A stretch of 64,000 nt of DNA from Pseudotabrizicola formosa (GCF_002900965.1 NZ_PJOM01000002.1:1456969-1520968), one strand, 5' to 3'; shown: positions 27,617 through 37,730, counted from the stretch's first letter. Notes: generated from the sequence alone by a model not told the origin. Numbers and translations: made by a program.

Positions 27617-28450
27617 TTAAAGCGCACCTCTGAGATGCCAAAGCTCGGGGAACAGTTCCACCTCCAGCATCCGGCGCAGGTATTTCACCCCGCTGGTGCC
27701 CCCCGTGCCGCGCTTGAAGCCAATGACGCGCTCAACAGTGGTCACGTGGTTGAAGCGCCAGCGGCGAAAATAATCCTCAAGATCCACCAGTTTTTCCGCC
27801 AGTTCATACATCACCCAGTGACCTTGCGGATTGCGGTAGATCTGCGACCACGCGTCGATCACCGCAGCATCCGGCGCATGGGGCGCGTCCATCCGGTACA
27901 CCGCCGGATCGAAGCGCAGGTCCAGCTCTGCCTCAAGCGCCCGCAGCGCGACGTGGTACAAGGACGGCCGGCCTAGTTCTGCCGTCAGCTTGGCATGCAG
28001 TTCGGGCCGGTGTTCGTGCACCTTCATCATCGCCGTATTGCGGTTGCCCAGCATGAATTCGATCAGCCGGTATTGATGTGACTGGAAACCGGAGGAGGCT
28101 CCAAGGCTGTCGCGAAAGGTGGAATAATCGCTGGGAGTCATTGTGCGCAGGACATCCCAGGCGTTGTTCAACTGCTCGAAGATCCGGGCGACGCGGCTCA
28201 GCATCTTGAACACCTCGCCGGACCGCCCCGCCAGCATCAGCTCCCGTGCCGCGCCCAACTCGTGCAGGATCAGCCGCATCCACAGCTCTGACGTCTGATG
28301 CTGCACGATGAACAGCATTTCGTCATGGGCCTGAGACAGCGGCTTCTGCGCGCTCAGCAGGCCGTCCATCGACAGATAGTCGCCGTAAGACATATCCTGC
28401 GCGAACGACATTTTTGCGCCATCAGTTTCGGGATCATGGGCCATTGTCAT
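27617..28450 (-). CDS. kynA: Tryptophan 2,3-dioxygenase
   Basis: About 277 residues from ATG at 28448-28450; a GTG 12 bases upstream is possible. Heme enzyme that opens the indole ring of L-tryptophan to N-formylkynurenine. Diagnostic blocks: [55 protein letters not shown] and [23 protein letters not shown], which includes the axial heme His. No kynB or kynU lies adjacent. It converges on the aspartate dehydrogenase-like gene (27-bp gap). Confidence 0.96.
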   Translation of the reverse strand: MTMAHDPETDGAKMSFAQDMSYGDYLSMDGLLSAQKPLSQAHDEMLFIVQHQTSELWMRLILHELGAARELMLAGRSGEVFKMLSRVARIFEQLNNAWDVLRTMTPSDYSTFRDSLGASSGFQSHQYRLIEFMLGNRNTAMMKVHEHRPELHAKLTAELGRPSLYHVALRALEAELDLRFDPAVYRMDAPHAPDAAVIDAWSQIYRNPQGHWVMYELAEKLVDLEDYFRRWRFNHVTTVERVIGFKRGTGGTSGVKYLRRMLEVELFPELWHLRGAL

Positions 28451-28462
28451 CCGGGATCTCAC

Positions 28463-28827
28463 AGCTTTGATGTTACTTCAGATGGTGCGGTCGGCATGGA
28501 CCTGTCGCGGATTTGTGCCGCTCTCAGTGCCCGTTTAGGCCACTTGCCGCTCCAAGGCCAAGGGGCTTTTGCCTGCCAGTGCCAAAGGCTGTTGGCGCGG
28601 GCCTTGGCGCGCCAGATAGAGATGCGGATGGAGGTCCAACCGCGCGCCAGTGATCCAACCCAGTCGCATGCAAGGCAAGTCCAGTGGTTCGACCGATTTT
28701 CCGGCCGCATCCATCCCGGCTTTCTGGCCAATCTCATCGCGCCGCTCCGGAGCGGGGCGACTTTGCAATAGTGCATCGCTGTGTTCGTCCAAACCCCGGA
28801 AATCCATCTTCTCCGTTCCGACAGCGT
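28463..28827. other. 365-bp gap with only doubtful small open frames
   Basis: Lies upstream of kynA and downstream of the DppF-like gene. A 90-codon frame on the minus strand (28535-28807) and a 91-codon frame on the plus strand (28496-28771) are both open, but neither has a good ribosome site or a recognisable family. The kynA promoter must be here. The minus-strand frame could be a decayed gene. Confidence 0.4.
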
Positions 28828-29586
28828 TCAGGCCTCAAGCATCCGATCGGCACTGGCATCGAACAGCGTGCGGGCATAATCCGTGGTCATCTTTGCACCG
28901 GCAAGCTGGTCGCGGGTCAACTCCTCGACCGCGCGGCCATGCTGCATGACCAGCACGCGGTCACACATATGGTCAATCACCGCAAGGTCATGGCTAACCA
29001 TCAAAAAGGTCAATCCGCGTTCCTCGCGCAGCCGGTTCAGCAGGTTCAGCGTTTCGGCCTGAACGGAGGCATCCAGCGCCGAGGTCGGTTCATCCAGCAG
29101 CAGGATTTCCGGCTCCAGCATCAGGGCGCGCGCGATGGCCACCCGCTGGCGCTGCCCGCCAGAAAGCTGATGCGGATAGCGGAAGCGGAAGTTGGCGGGC
29201 AGGCCCACATCCTCCAGCGCCTTGACCACCCGCGCGTCACTGCCGCCGATGCCATGAATGGCGAGGGGCTCCGACAGGGTGCGGTCCAGCGTATGGCGCG
29301 GATGCAGGCTGGCATAAGGGTCCTGGAACACCATCTGCACCCTGCGGCTGAAGGCACGGCCGCGTGGGGTGGGCACCGGCTGCCCACCGATGCGGATCTG
29401 GCCCGCCGTCACGGGGGCAAGCCCGCAGATCGCGCGCAGGATGGTCGATTTGCCCGAGCCGCTCTCGCCGACCAGACCATAGCTTTCCCGGGCATCGACC
29501 CGCAGGCTCACGCCTTCGACTGCGCGCACCAGCTGGCCTTTGGTCCCGTATTGAACCGACAGGTTTTCAACCTCGATCAGTGCCAT
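28828..29586 (-). CDS. Peptide/oligopeptide ABC transporter ATPase, DppF-like
   Basis: 252 residues. Walker A GESGSGKST, Q-loop MVFQDPYASLHPRHT, signature LSGGQRQRVAIARAL, Walker B ILLLDEPTSALD, MVSHDLAVIDHMCDRVLVM. The typical DppF C-terminal oligopeptide tail is short. Last gene of a five-gene importer, 4 bp after the DppD-like gene. Confidence 0.93.
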   Translation of the reverse strand: MALIEVENLSVQYGTKGQLVRAVEGVSLRVDARESYGLVGESGSGKSTILRAICGLAPVTAGQIRIGGQPVPTPRGRAFSRRVQMVFQDPYASLHPRHTLDRTLSEPLAIHGIGGSDARVVKALEDVGLPANFRFRYPHQLSGGQRQRVAIARALMLEPEILLLDEPTSALDASVQAETLNLLNRLREERGLTFLMVSHDLAVIDHMCDRVLVMQHGRAVEELTRDQLAGAKMTTDYARTLFDASADRMLEA

Positions 29587-29590
29587 CGCC

Positions 29591-30421
29591 CTACTCCGCC
29601 CATTCCGCAGCGCGGTCCAGCCCCGGCAGGGGCGCGCGAGACCCGCCGATCCGGGGCAGGCAGTTCAGCAGACCCCGTGTATAGGGGTGTTCTGCCTGCA
29701 TCAGGTTCTTTGCCTCCAGCTCTTCGACCACGCGGCCCTTGTACATCACCAGAACGCGGTCGCAGAACCGCCCCACCAGCCGCAGATCATGGCTGATGAA
29801 GATCAGCCCCATGCCCCGGTCGCGCACCAGCCCATCCAGGATCGACAGCACTTCCGCCTGCACCGTCACATCCAGCGCCGAGGTTGGTTCATCCGCGATC
29901 AAAAGGTCCGGGTTAGGGATCAGCATCATCGCAATCATCACCCGCTGGCCCATGCCGCCCGACAATTCGTGTGGATAGGCCTCCATCACGCGCTCGGGCC
30001 CGCGGATCTGCACCGCCTCCAAGGCCTCAATGGCTTTGAGGCGCGCAGCGCGCGCCGACATGCCGTCGCGCTGACGCAGACCTTCGGTCAACTGCGCGCC
30101 GACCTTCATCACAGGGTTGAGCGAATATTTCGGGTCTTGCATCACCATGGCAATCCGCTGGCCGCGCAGGGCCCGCATCTCGCGTTCCGACGCCCGCAAA
30201 AGATCTGTGCCGTCAAACACCATCTCGGTCGCCTCGATCCGCCCCGGCGGGCGGATCAGCCGCAGCACGGACCGGCCCGTCATGGTCTTGCCCGATCCGC
30301 TTTCGCCCACGATGCCCAGCCGTTCGCGGCCAAGGCTGAAAGAGACGCCACGCACGGCCTCGACCCGGCCCGCCTCGGTGTCAAAGGTCACGCGCAGGTC
30401 TTTTACAGAAAGCAATGTCAT
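29591..30421 (-). CDS. Peptide/oligopeptide ABC transporter ATPase, DppD-like
   Basis: 276 residues. Walker A GESGSGKTM, MVMQDPKYSLNPVMKVGAQL, signature LSGGMGQRVMIAMML, Walker B LLIADEPTSALD, FISHDLRLVGRFCDRVLVM. It ends with the oligo/dipeptide C-terminal region EHPYTRGLLNCLPRI. Overlaps the stop of the DppC-like gene by 4 bases. Confidence 0.93.
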   Translation of the reverse strand: MTLLSVKDLRVTFDTEAGRVEAVRGVSFSLGRERLGIVGESGSGKTMTGRSVLRLIRPPGRIEATEMVFDGTDLLRASEREMRALRGQRIAMVMQDPKYSLNPVMKVGAQLTEGLRQRDGMSARAARLKAIEALEAVQIRGPERVMEAYPHELSGGMGQRVMIAMMLIPNPDLLIADEPTSALDVTVQAEVLSILDGLVRDRGMGLIFISHDLRLVGRFCDRVLVMYKGRVVEELEAKNLMQAEHPYTRGLLNCLPRIGGSRAPLPGLDRAAEWAE

Positions 30422-31323
30422 TTGCCCGAACTCCTTGGATCGAGCACATCGCGCAACCCGTCACCCAGCAGGTTGAAACCCAGCGAGACGATAAAGATGG
30501 CAAGCCCCGGCATCGTGGCAACCCACCACTGTTCAAACAGAAACTTGCGCCCCGAAGAGATCATCAGGCCCCATTCCGGGGTCGGCGGCTGCACGCCAAG
30601 GCCAAGAAAGCCCAGACCGGCGGCAATCAGGATCACGCCTGCCATGTCCAGCGTGACGCGGATGATCACCGAGGGCAGGCACATCGGCATCACATGGCCC
30701 CAGATGATCCGCCCTGCCCCGGCCCCTTGCAGGCGCACGGCGGCGATGTAATCCGAGGTCCGCACCGTCAGCGTTTCGGCCCGCGCCACCCGTGCATAGG
30801 GTGGCCATGCCGTCAGCGCGATGGCCAGCACCGCGTTTTCAATCCCCGGCCCCAGCACCGCCACCAGCGCCAGCGCAAGGATCAGCCGCGGGAAGGCGAG
30901 GAAAATATCGGTGATCCGCATCAGCACCTGATCGACCCAGCCGCCGAAATAGCCCGCAACCGTGCCAATCAGCAGCCCGATCAGAGGGGCCGTCACCGCG
31001 ACCAGCGTCACGATGTACAGCGTGATGCGGCTGCCATAGGCGATCCGGCTCCAGATATCGCGTCCGAAATCATCAGTGCCCAGCCAATGCCCCGGCGTTC
31101 CGGGGGGCAGCAGCCGTTGCGACAGGTTTTGCGCCAGCGGGTCATGGGTGGCGACCATGGGTGCAAAGGCCGCAATGAACAGCAAGACAAGGATGATGAA
31201 CAACCCCACCATCGCCAGCGGATTGCGCCGCATCCGCAGCCAGGCAAGGTAGCTTTGACCCAACCGCGCCTGGGTGCGCGAGGCGGGGCTTGGGTCGCGC
31301 AGCCATTCGGTCCATGTGGCCAT
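30418..31323 (-). CDS. Peptide/oligopeptide ABC transporter permease, DppC-like
   Basis: 301 residues with about six helices and a long N-terminal cytoplasmic stretch. LGTDDFGRDIWSRIAYGSRI is the DppC hallmark; ARAETLTVRTSDYIAAVRLQGAG is the EAA loop; GLGVQPPTPEWGLMISSGR near the end is typical. Overlaps its neighbours (1 base with DppB-like, 4 bases with DppD-like). Confidence 0.93.
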   Translation of the reverse strand: MATWTEWLRDPSPASRTQARLGQSYLAWLRMRRNPLAMVGLFIILVLLFIAAFAPMVATHDPLAQNLSQRLLPPGTPGHWLGTDDFGRDIWSRIAYGSRITLYIVTLVAVTAPLIGLLIGTVAGYFGGWVDQVLMRITDIFLAFPRLILALALVAVLGPGIENAVLAIALTAWPPYARVARAETLTVRTSDYIAAVRLQGAGAGRIIWGHVMPMCLPSVIIRVTLDMAGVILIAAGLGFLGLGVQPPTPEWGLMISSGRKFLFEQWWVATMPGLAIFIVSLGFNLLGDGLRDVLDPRSSGK

Positions 31324-32399
31324 CAGCGTGCCCTCGGATCGACAAGGCGATACAAAAGGTCAGACGCCATGTTCAGCGTGACAAAGACCACGCCCACCAC
31401 GACCGTACCGCCCAGAACGGCAGGCATGTCGGCGGCAAACAGCGCGTCGGTGATATAGCTGCCCAAGCCCGGCCAGGCAAAGATCGTCTCGGTCAACACG
31501 GACCCTTCCAGCAGATAGGCATAAGACAGCGCAATCACTGTGATCAGCGGCACCATCACGTTTTTGAGCGCATGGACCCAGACCACGCGCCATTCGGGCA
31601 TCCCCTTGACCCGCGCCGTGGTGATGTATTCCTGTCCCAGCTCATTCATCATGAAACTGCGGGTCATGCGGCTGATATAGGCCATCGACGTGTAGCCCAA
31701 CACCGCAGATGGCAGGATGATATGGCTGATCGCATTGCGGAACATGGCCCATTCACCGGCAAGCGCGGTGTCGATCAGGATCATGCCGGTTCGCTGCTCT
31801 ACATCCAGTTCGAACATCATCGAGAACCCGGCATCCAGCCGCCCCGGCCCTCCAACCCAGCCCAGAATGCCATAAAACACCAGCAAGGCCAGAAGTCCCA
31901 GCCAGAACACCGGCATGGAATAGCCCATCAACCCAACGATCCGCACGATCTGGTCCACCCATGTGCCGGGCCGAGTGGCGGCCAGTACGCCGGCAGGCAC
32001 GCCCACCAGCACACCAAACAGGGTGGCGATGGTGGCCAGTTCCAGCGTCGCCGGGAAATAGCGGATGATATCCTCTGACACTTCGCGCTTGGTGCGCAGC
32101 GACTGGCCCAGATCGCCCTGCACCGCATTGCCGACATAAATTGCGAACTGCTTCCACATCGGCTCGTCGAGGCCAAGCGCCAGCCGCGTCGCCTCGTATT
32201 GCGCCGTGGTGGCACGTTCGCCGACAATGGCCAGCACCGGGTCAATGGGCACCACGCGCCCGATGATGAAGGTTACCAGCAACAGGCCCAAAAGGGTGAT
32301 AGCCAGCGAGAGCGCCGTGCCGCCGATCAGACGCAGCACACGGGGAAGGCCGGACAATCGGCCGGCAGGCGGGGCGGGAGCGTCAGGAGCTGCGGTCAT
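31323..32399 (-). CDS. Peptide/oligopeptide ABC transporter permease, DppB-like
   Basis: 358 residues, longer than usual for DppB because of an inserted segment after the third helix (GWVGGPGRLDAGFSMMFELD). DppB features: GLDEPMWKQFAIYVGNAVQGDLGQS and the EAA loop NELGQEYITTARVKGMPEW, then TETIFAWPGLGSYI. 49 bp separate it from the binding-protein gene. Confidence 0.92.
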   Translation of the reverse strand: MTAAPDAPAPPAGRLSGLPRVLRLIGGTALSLAITLLGLLLVTFIIGRVVPIDPVLAIVGERATTAQYEATRLALGLDEPMWKQFAIYVGNAVQGDLGQSLRTKREVSEDIIRYFPATLELATIATLFGVLVGVPAGVLAATRPGTWVDQIVRIVGLMGYSMPVFWLGLLALLVFYGILGWVGGPGRLDAGFSMMFELDVEQRTGMILIDTALAGEWAMFRNAISHIILPSAVLGYTSMAYISRMTRSFMMNELGQEYITTARVKGMPEWRVVWVHALKNVMVPLITVIALSYAYLLEGSVLTETIFAWPGLGSYITDALFAADMPAVLGGTVVVGVVFVTLNMASDLLYRLVDPRAR

Positions 32400-32448
32400 G
32401 CGCGGCAGGTATCGGCGGGCAGGTTTGACCCCGCCCGCCGACAGACCC

Positions 32449-34053
32449 TTACTTTTCGGTCAGCCAGTAGGTCACCGAATCCACGGTGCCGCCGGTGTAG
32501 AAGTTCGAGATGTTGCTGCGCATCGCGGTGCGGTTGTTTTCCTGGAACATCATGATGAACGGCGAGGTGTCGCGGTGTTGGCGCTGAATATCCTCATACA
32601 TCGCCCGGCGCTTGTCGGTGTCACGCTCCATCACGGCGGCCTGCGTCATGGTCATCAGCTCGCCCGGATCATAGGCGTTGCGCCAGGCAAGGCTGCCGGT
32701 CAGCTGGGCCTCATCCGAATTGTCGCCGTTGATCACGAAGGTTGAGGCGTTGGTATGCGGGTCGGGATAGTCCGGCCCCCAGCTTTGCAGCGTCAGGTCA
32801 TGCTGACGGGCGCGGTATTCGCCCAGCACTTCCGCACCTTCGCCGATGGACAGGGTCAGGTTGATCCCGGCCTGCGCAAAGGTGTTCTGCACCGATTGCG
32901 CCATATCCGTGCGGTTCTGGCTGTTGCGCACCGACATGGAGATGTTCAGCGGCAATTCGACCCCGGATTCCTCCAGCAGCGCCTTGGCCTTTTCGATATC
33001 CAGCGCATAGGGGGTCTCCTCGATCGCGCCCAGATAGCCGCGCGGCAGGAAGGCCTGATGCACGGTCTGTTCGCCCTGAAGGAAGCTTTCGGTCATGCCC
33101 TGATAGTCGATGGCCCAGCGCATCGCCTCCAGCACCTTGGGATTGGCCAGAGCCTCGTTCTTCTGGTTGGCAGAGATGTAATAGATATAGCCCGCAAGAT
33201 CGGTTTCCACGCGGATGTCGGCATTGCCCTCCATCCCCTCGATATCCACCGAGGTCACTTCGCGGCTGACGTCGATATCGCCCCGTTCCAGCAGCAGGCG
33301 GTTGGTCGCGCCCTCGGGGATGTGACGCATGAACACGCGCTTGAGCTTGGCATCACCGCGCCAATGGCCTTCGCGTGCCTCAAGAATATAGCTGTCAGAC
33401 GGTTTGTAGGAGAGAAGCACATAGGCCCCCGTCCCCGCCGTGTTCGACTTCAGCCATTCATTGCCCATGTCGCCATTGACCTCATTGGCCATGACGGTTT
33501 CCTTGTCCACAATCGCGCCGACGGCCGCGGTCAGGCAGTTGTAGACAAAGCTGGGCGCATAGGGCTGATCGGTCTTGAAGGTGACCGTGTCACCGTCAAA
33601 GGTGATCATTTCCTCGACATTTTCGGGCGTGAAGCCGAACTGGGTCAGGATGAAGGCCGGGGTCTTGTTCAGCTTGACCACACGCTGCAAGGAGAACGCC
33701 GCATCCTCGGCCCGCACCGGATTGCCCGAGGCAAAGGTGACGCCGGGGCGCATCTTGAACGTGTAGGTCACCCCATCTTCGGCCACCTCCCAGCTTTCGG
33801 CCAGACCGGGAACCAGCACGCCCCGTTGCGTCGGGTCAAGTTCTACCAGCGTGTCATAGGTATTGTTGATAAGATCAGTGCCAGAAAACTCGAACGCCTC
33901 ATGCGGGTCAATGGACACGATGTCGTCAATCGCATCGCCGATCACCAGCGTATCGGCCGGGGTCTGTGCCATCAGCGCGGCAGGCGCGGTCCCGGCCAGG
34001 AAAGAGGCCAGCGCAAACGCACCGGCACGGCGAAGGGTCAGATCAAGTTTCAT
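32449..34053 (-). CDS. Peptide/oligopeptide ABC transporter substrate-binding protein (SBP_bac_5)
   Basis: 534 residues, ATG at 34051-34053 with GGGAG 8 bases upstream. A signal peptide ends near ALMAQ. The SBP_bac_5 signature is seen in LAESWEVAEDGVTYTFKMRP and VRAEDAAFSLQRVV, with C-terminal lobe LQSWGPDYPDPHTNAS. First gene of the importer, divergent from a dipeptidase (133-bp gap), which makes a peptide-like substrate plausible. Confidence 0.93.
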   Translation of the reverse strand: MKLDLTLRRAGAFALASFLAGTAPAALMAQTPADTLVIGDAIDDIVSIDPHEAFEFSGTDLINNTYDTLVELDPTQRGVLVPGLAESWEVAEDGVTYTFKMRPGVTFASGNPVRAEDAAFSLQRVVKLNKTPAFILTQFGFTPENVEEMITFDGDTVTFKTDQPYAPSFVYNCLTAAVGAIVDKETVMANEVNGDMGNEWLKSNTAGTGAYVLLSYKPSDSYILEAREGHWRGDAKLKRVFMRHIPEGATNRLLLERGDIDVSREVTSVDIEGMEGNADIRVETDLAGYIYYISANQKNEALANPKVLEAMRWAIDYQGMTESFLQGEQTVHQAFLPRGYLGAIEETPYALDIEKAKALLEESGVELPLNISMSVRNSQNRTDMAQSVQNTFAQAGINLTLSIGEGAEVLGEYRARQHDLTLQSWGPDYPDPHTNASTFVINGDNSDEAQLTGSLAWRNAYDPGELMTMTQAAVMERDTDKRRAMYEDIQRQHRDTSPFIMMFQENNRTAMRSNISNFYTGGTVDSVTYWLTEK

Positions 34054-34186
34054 GGAAGACTCCCTGTCTCTCTTGTTGCTATGCGTCTATACCCGGACCG
34101 GGCAGGCGCAACTTTGACCAACTGGGCAATTTTTGTACCCCCCTGTCAAGGCGAGTCGTATCGTCGTTACAAAGAAGGACAATCCC

Positions 34187-35221
34187 ATGCCGATGCGCCC
34201 GGTTTTCGATGGCCACAACGATGTATTGAGCAAACTCTGGGCAGCTGGCGACCGGACGGGGGCCGCATTTTTCAACGGCACAGAGGGCGATCTTGATCTG
34301 GCAAAATGCCGTGCGGGTGGGTTTGCGGGTGGCTTTTTCGCAGTCTGGGTGCCGGCCGATCCCGCAGCCGCGCCCGACCCGATGGCAACCTATCGCGCGT
34401 TTCCGCCTGTCGACCCGATGATGGCGCGGGAGGTGACGCTGGACATGGCGGCAATCCTGCACCGCATGGCCGCAGACCGGCCCGATGCGATCCGCCTGTG
34501 CCGCAGCGCTGCCGAGGTTGAGGCTGCGCAGGCGGCAGGTGCCATTGCCGCCCTGTTGCATATCGAAGGCTGCGAGGGGATCGGCGCCGATCTCGACACG
34601 CTCTATCTTTATCACGCCGCAGGCCTGCGGTCCCTTGGCCCGGTCTGGAGCCGGGACAATATCTTTGGTCATGGGGTGCCGTTCAACTTCCCCGCCTCGC
34701 CCGATACCGGCCCGGGGCTGACAGACGCGGGGCGGCGGCTGCTAGCCACCTGCAACCGCCTGCGCATCCTGTTCGACCTCAGCCATCTGAACGAGGCCGG
34801 GTTCTGGGATGTGGCAAAGCTGACCGATGCGCCATTGGTTGCCACCCATTCCGGCGCACATGCGCTCACGCCCGCCACCCGCAACCTGACCGACCGCCAG
34901 CTTGACGCCATTGCCGAAAGCCGGGGGCTGGTCGGCCTGAACTTCGGCGTGGCCTTTCTACGCGATGACGGGGTGAAGAACGCCGATACCGGCCCCGAGG
35001 TGATGCTGCGCCACATCGACCATCTGATTGGCCGGCTGGGCGAAGGCGGCGTGGCGCTGGGGTCGGACTTTGACGGCACCATGATCCCACGCTTTATCGG
35101 GTCTGCTGCGGGCCTGACCAAGCTGACGCAGGCAATGGAACAGGCGGGCTATGGGGCAGATCTGATTGCCCGGCTCTGCTGGGGCAACTGGCTGGACGTG
35201 CTGCGCCGCACCATCGGCTGA
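34187..35221 (+). CDS. Membrane dipeptidase family (M19) zinc peptidase
   Basis: 344 residues from ATG at 34187, picked for AAGGA 8 bases upstream. Renal-dipeptidase fold: the first zinc ligands in DGHNDVL (residues 7-13), bridging Glu in LHIEGCEGIG, His ligands in LFDLSHLNEAGFWDVAK and ATHSGAHALTPATRNL, and the substrate Asp block ALGSDFDGTMIP. No signal peptide, so cytoplasmic. Divergent from the peptide importer, and likely cleaves the imported dipeptides. Confidence 0.93.
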   Translation: MPMRPVFDGHNDVLSKLWAAGDRTGAAFFNGTEGDLDLAKCRAGGFAGGFFAVWVPADPAAAPDPMATYRAFPPVDPMMAREVTLDMAAILHRMAADRPDAIRLCRSAAEVEAAQAAGAIAALLHIEGCEGIGADLDTLYLYHAAGLRSLGPVWSRDNIFGHGVPFNFPASPDTGPGLTDAGRRLLATCNRLRILFDLSHLNEAGFWDVAKLTDAPLVATHSGAHALTPATRNLTDRQLDAIAESRGLVGLNFGVAFLRDDGVKNADTGPEVMLRHIDHLIGRLGEGGVALGSDFDGTMIPRFIGSAAGLTKLTQAMEQAGYGADLIARLCWGNWLDVLRRTIG

Positions 35222-35361
35222 GTGCCGCAAGCTGACTTGCCCCAGGTTTTCTTGACAGATTGCAGTGTCAGCTTTTGCCACTGCTAGATGACGTTCGGTG
35301 ACAGCATGCCCCTCCTCGCGTGTTTGCGCTTGGCTGTGGCGAGGATCACCCTCAGCAAATT

Positions 35362-35389
35362 GGCCCGGCGGCAGTAATGCCACCGGGCC
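35362..35389 (-). terminator. Strong hairpin, likely terminator of the secreted nuclease gene
   Basis: 12-bp near-perfect stem GGCCCGGTGGCA / TGCCGCCGGGCC with loop TTAC on the minus strand, 35 bases past the stop at 35424. It is followed by AATTTG, a weak U-tract. It also faces the dipeptidase transcript from the other side. Confidence 0.55.
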
Positions 35390-35423
35390 GCAAGAGGCCG
35401 GTTCCGGCTTGGTCAGTGCGGTG

Positions 35424-37730
35424 TTACGCCGTCTTGGGGGTCCGGCGCCGCATTGCGGCCAGCACTCCAAGCCCTGACAGCAGCATCAGCGCGGGCAGCG
35501 GCAGAGGAACCGCCGCGACCTGGTAGGGGTTCGTCCAGGCCAAGGCGAAGGTGCCCTTGTTGTCGCCGAACAGGTTCAGACCGGCAAACTCACCGCTGAG
35601 GGGCAGCAACAGCTTTGCAAAGTCCAGAACGCCGGAGAAATCGCCGCCCACCGTCAGGAACTCGAAGAAATCGCTGGTGCCCGGAAACAGCCCGTCAAGG
35701 AAGCTGAAGCTGAGCGAATAATCGGACAGGGCGGTGAAATCGCCGGCGACGACCAGCTTGTCATATCCGCTTGCGCCGATCTCGAAGTCGAGAAGCGCAC
35801 TGTCCAGCGACAGATCGCCATCGACAAACAGCGTGCCGATGCCCATGTCGCCAGGCCGCAGGATGGCGCTTTGGCGCAGTTCCAGATTGCTCAGATGCCC
35901 GATGCCGCCGATCACGGCGCCGCCCATGACCGTGGTGCCGGCCGAGGCGACGGTCGAGCCGTTGACCAGCAGCGTGCCGGCCTCGACCGTGGTCGAGCCG
36001 GTGTAGGTGTTCACCGCCGCCAGACGCAGAACGCCGTCACCTTGTTTCGACAGATCCCCTTCGCCCGAAATGACTCCGCTCGCGGTCACGGCTGCGCCGG
36101 CATCCGCCACCGACAGTATCCCGCCTTCACCCTCAAGCGAAACCTCGCGGCCAAGCGTGGTCATCTCGGTGCCGTCGATCCGCAAACTACCATCGGCAAG
36201 CCGCAGACGCGCCGCTGCTCCGCCAAGGGCGGCATCCTCGGTCACCGCGACGATGCCGCCATCGGTCACAAGGGTTTCACTGATGAAGGAATGGTCGTCG
36301 ATGCAGTATTCTGCGATGGCTCCCGCCAGACGGCTGTCCGAGCTGCCACAATCGAGAAGGGTTTTCTTCTCGGCTTCGGTCAGCCAGTCGAGTGTCGGTA
36401 TGCCATTGGCGTCCGACACCTGGCCAAGATAGACATCGGTACGAGCATTGTTGCGGGTCAGGTTGAACACACCGTCCCGGCTCTCAAAGGTCGATGCGCC
36501 TTCACCCCAGACCAGGCGGGTCTGCTCGCCCAAAGCACCGGCGTATTTCTCCAACTGCGGACCAACCCAGGTGAATTCGTGCCCGACGGGTTCGTGGTCC
36601 GACAGCGGCGCGGTCTGGCCATTGCCCAGATCGACATAGAACTTGTCGACGACGCCAAGATACTGATCGGCCGGATCATCGGTGAGCGCGTACCATTTGG
36701 CATAGGGTCGCGAAACCAGGAAGTGGTCGATCTTGACCCGGTCCCAGCTGGTCCAGGTGTTGGTGGCATCCTCGCCATAGCTCGGCCAGGTGGTGCTGCC
36801 ATCCCCGGCGGGGTGCGGCGCAAAGCCTTCACGGATGGCTTCGGTCTGCATCATCACAAAGTCCTTTTTCAGGACGTTCATGGTCACGGGGATATTGCTG
36901 GCGACCGGATAGGTCTCGTCCCGCAGGCCGACATCGCGGCCCTGTGCGGCGGCAGTGGCGAGCGCGGTGCCCCACTGGTTCCAGGACAGCGAGTCGATAT
37001 TCTGGCCCGGAAAGCTGTCCTGTATGACCTGGCGCATCACCGCCTCGTCACCGTTGGCGATGTATTGATAGGCCAGATCGCGGTACAGGCTGTTGTTGCC
37101 GACGGTGCGGATCAGGCGGATCTGGGCAGTCACGTCGTGCAGGCCGCGTTCAGACACGTCACCGGCGTTGAAGTCACCGCCCATGATGACCGGGCCGTTC
37201 TGTTGCTTGACCCATTCGACCAGCGCGCCCGCTTCGCGCAGGCGATTTCCCGAGGTGTCGGCATAGTCGAGGTGGATCGATCCGATGGTCGTCGCCGGAC
37301 GACCGCCCGCCGCATCGGCGACGGCGAAGGTGATGTTGCGACCGTTGGTGTTGGGGGTATCGGGCAGCTGATAGCTGCCCACCGTGCCCGGAAGCCGCGA
37401 GAGGATGCCCGAGCTGCCTCTGCGCGCGCCCTGATACTGGCCCAGCCCGGCCTCGCCCAGAATCCCGGGCAGGTCGGTGACAAAACGGCTTCCGTTTTCC
37501 TCTTGGAACAGCACGGCATCATAATTTCCGGGGATCAGCAGCTGCGCCGCCAGATCGGGCCGCTGCTTGAACTTGTTCCAGATGTTATAGGTCAGCAGGC
37601 GGAGCGTATCGCCTTCGGCCTGTGCGGCCCCCGTGGGGAGGGCCAGCAACGCGGCGGCAGTGGCCAGAAGGATCGCCCGCTTGCGCAGACTGCGCATAGG
37701 GTTGCGGGTTGGGGATGGAGCAAGAGGCAT
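35424..37730 (-). CDS. Secreted endonuclease/exonuclease/phosphatase-fold enzyme with beta-strand repeat and VPLPA-type sorting tail
   Basis: About 768 residues. A signal peptide (RKRAILLATAAALLALP...AQA) is followed by an EEP nuclease-like domain, residues about 40-400: RLLTYNIWNKFKQ, AVLFQEENGSRF, VIMGGDFNAGDV and a late PLSDHEPVGHEF (catalytic Asp-His pair). Then about 120 residues of linker and an autotransporter-associated repeat (GEGDLSKQGDGVLRLAAVNT). The C-terminus is a VPLPLPALMLLSG helix followed by RRR, a VPLPA-CTERM-type sorting signal. Likely surface-bound, acting on nucleic acid or phosphoesters. The start is uncertain: ATG at 37697 gives a tidier signal peptide. Confidence 0.85.
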   Translation of the reverse strand: MPLAPSPTRNPMRSLRKRAILLATAAALLALPTGAAQAEGDTLRLLTYNIWNKFKQRPDLAAQLLIPGNYDAVLFQEENGSRFVTDLPGILGEAGLGQYQGARRGSSGILSRLPGTVGSYQLPDTPNTNGRNITFAVADAAGGRPATTIGSIHLDYADTSGNRLREAGALVEWVKQQNGPVIMGGDFNAGDVSERGLHDVTAQIRLIRTVGNNSLYRDLAYQYIANGDEAVMRQVIQDSFPGQNIDSLSWNQWGTALATAAAQGRDVGLRDETYPVASNIPVTMNVLKKDFVMMQTEAIREGFAPHPAGDGSTTWPSYGEDATNTWTSWDRVKIDHFLVSRPYAKWYALTDDPADQYLGVVDKFYVDLGNGQTAPLSDHEPVGHEFTWVGPQLEKYAGALGEQTRLVWGEGASTFESRDGVFNLTRNNARTDVYLGQVSDANGIPTLDWLTEAEKKTLLDCGSSDSRLAGAIAEYCIDDHSFISETLVTDGGIVAVTEDAALGGAAARLRLADGSLRIDGTEMTTLGREVSLEGEGGILSVADAGAAVTASGVISGEGDLSKQGDGVLRLAAVNTYTGSTTVEAGTLLVNGSTVASAGTTVMGGAVIGGIGHLSNLELRQSAILRPGDMGIGTLFVDGDLSLDSALLDFEIGASGYDKLVVAGDFTALSDYSLSFSFLDGLFPGTSDFFEFLTVGGDFSGVLDFAKLLLPLSGEFAGLNLFGDNKGTFALAWTNPYQVAAVPLPLPALMLLSGLGVLAAMRRRTPKTA

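Noticed and set aside
28459..28807. Small open frames on both strands in the kynA-dppF gap
   Set aside because: Neither has a ribosome site, a family match or a conserved neighbour. Kept only as a note on the gap.
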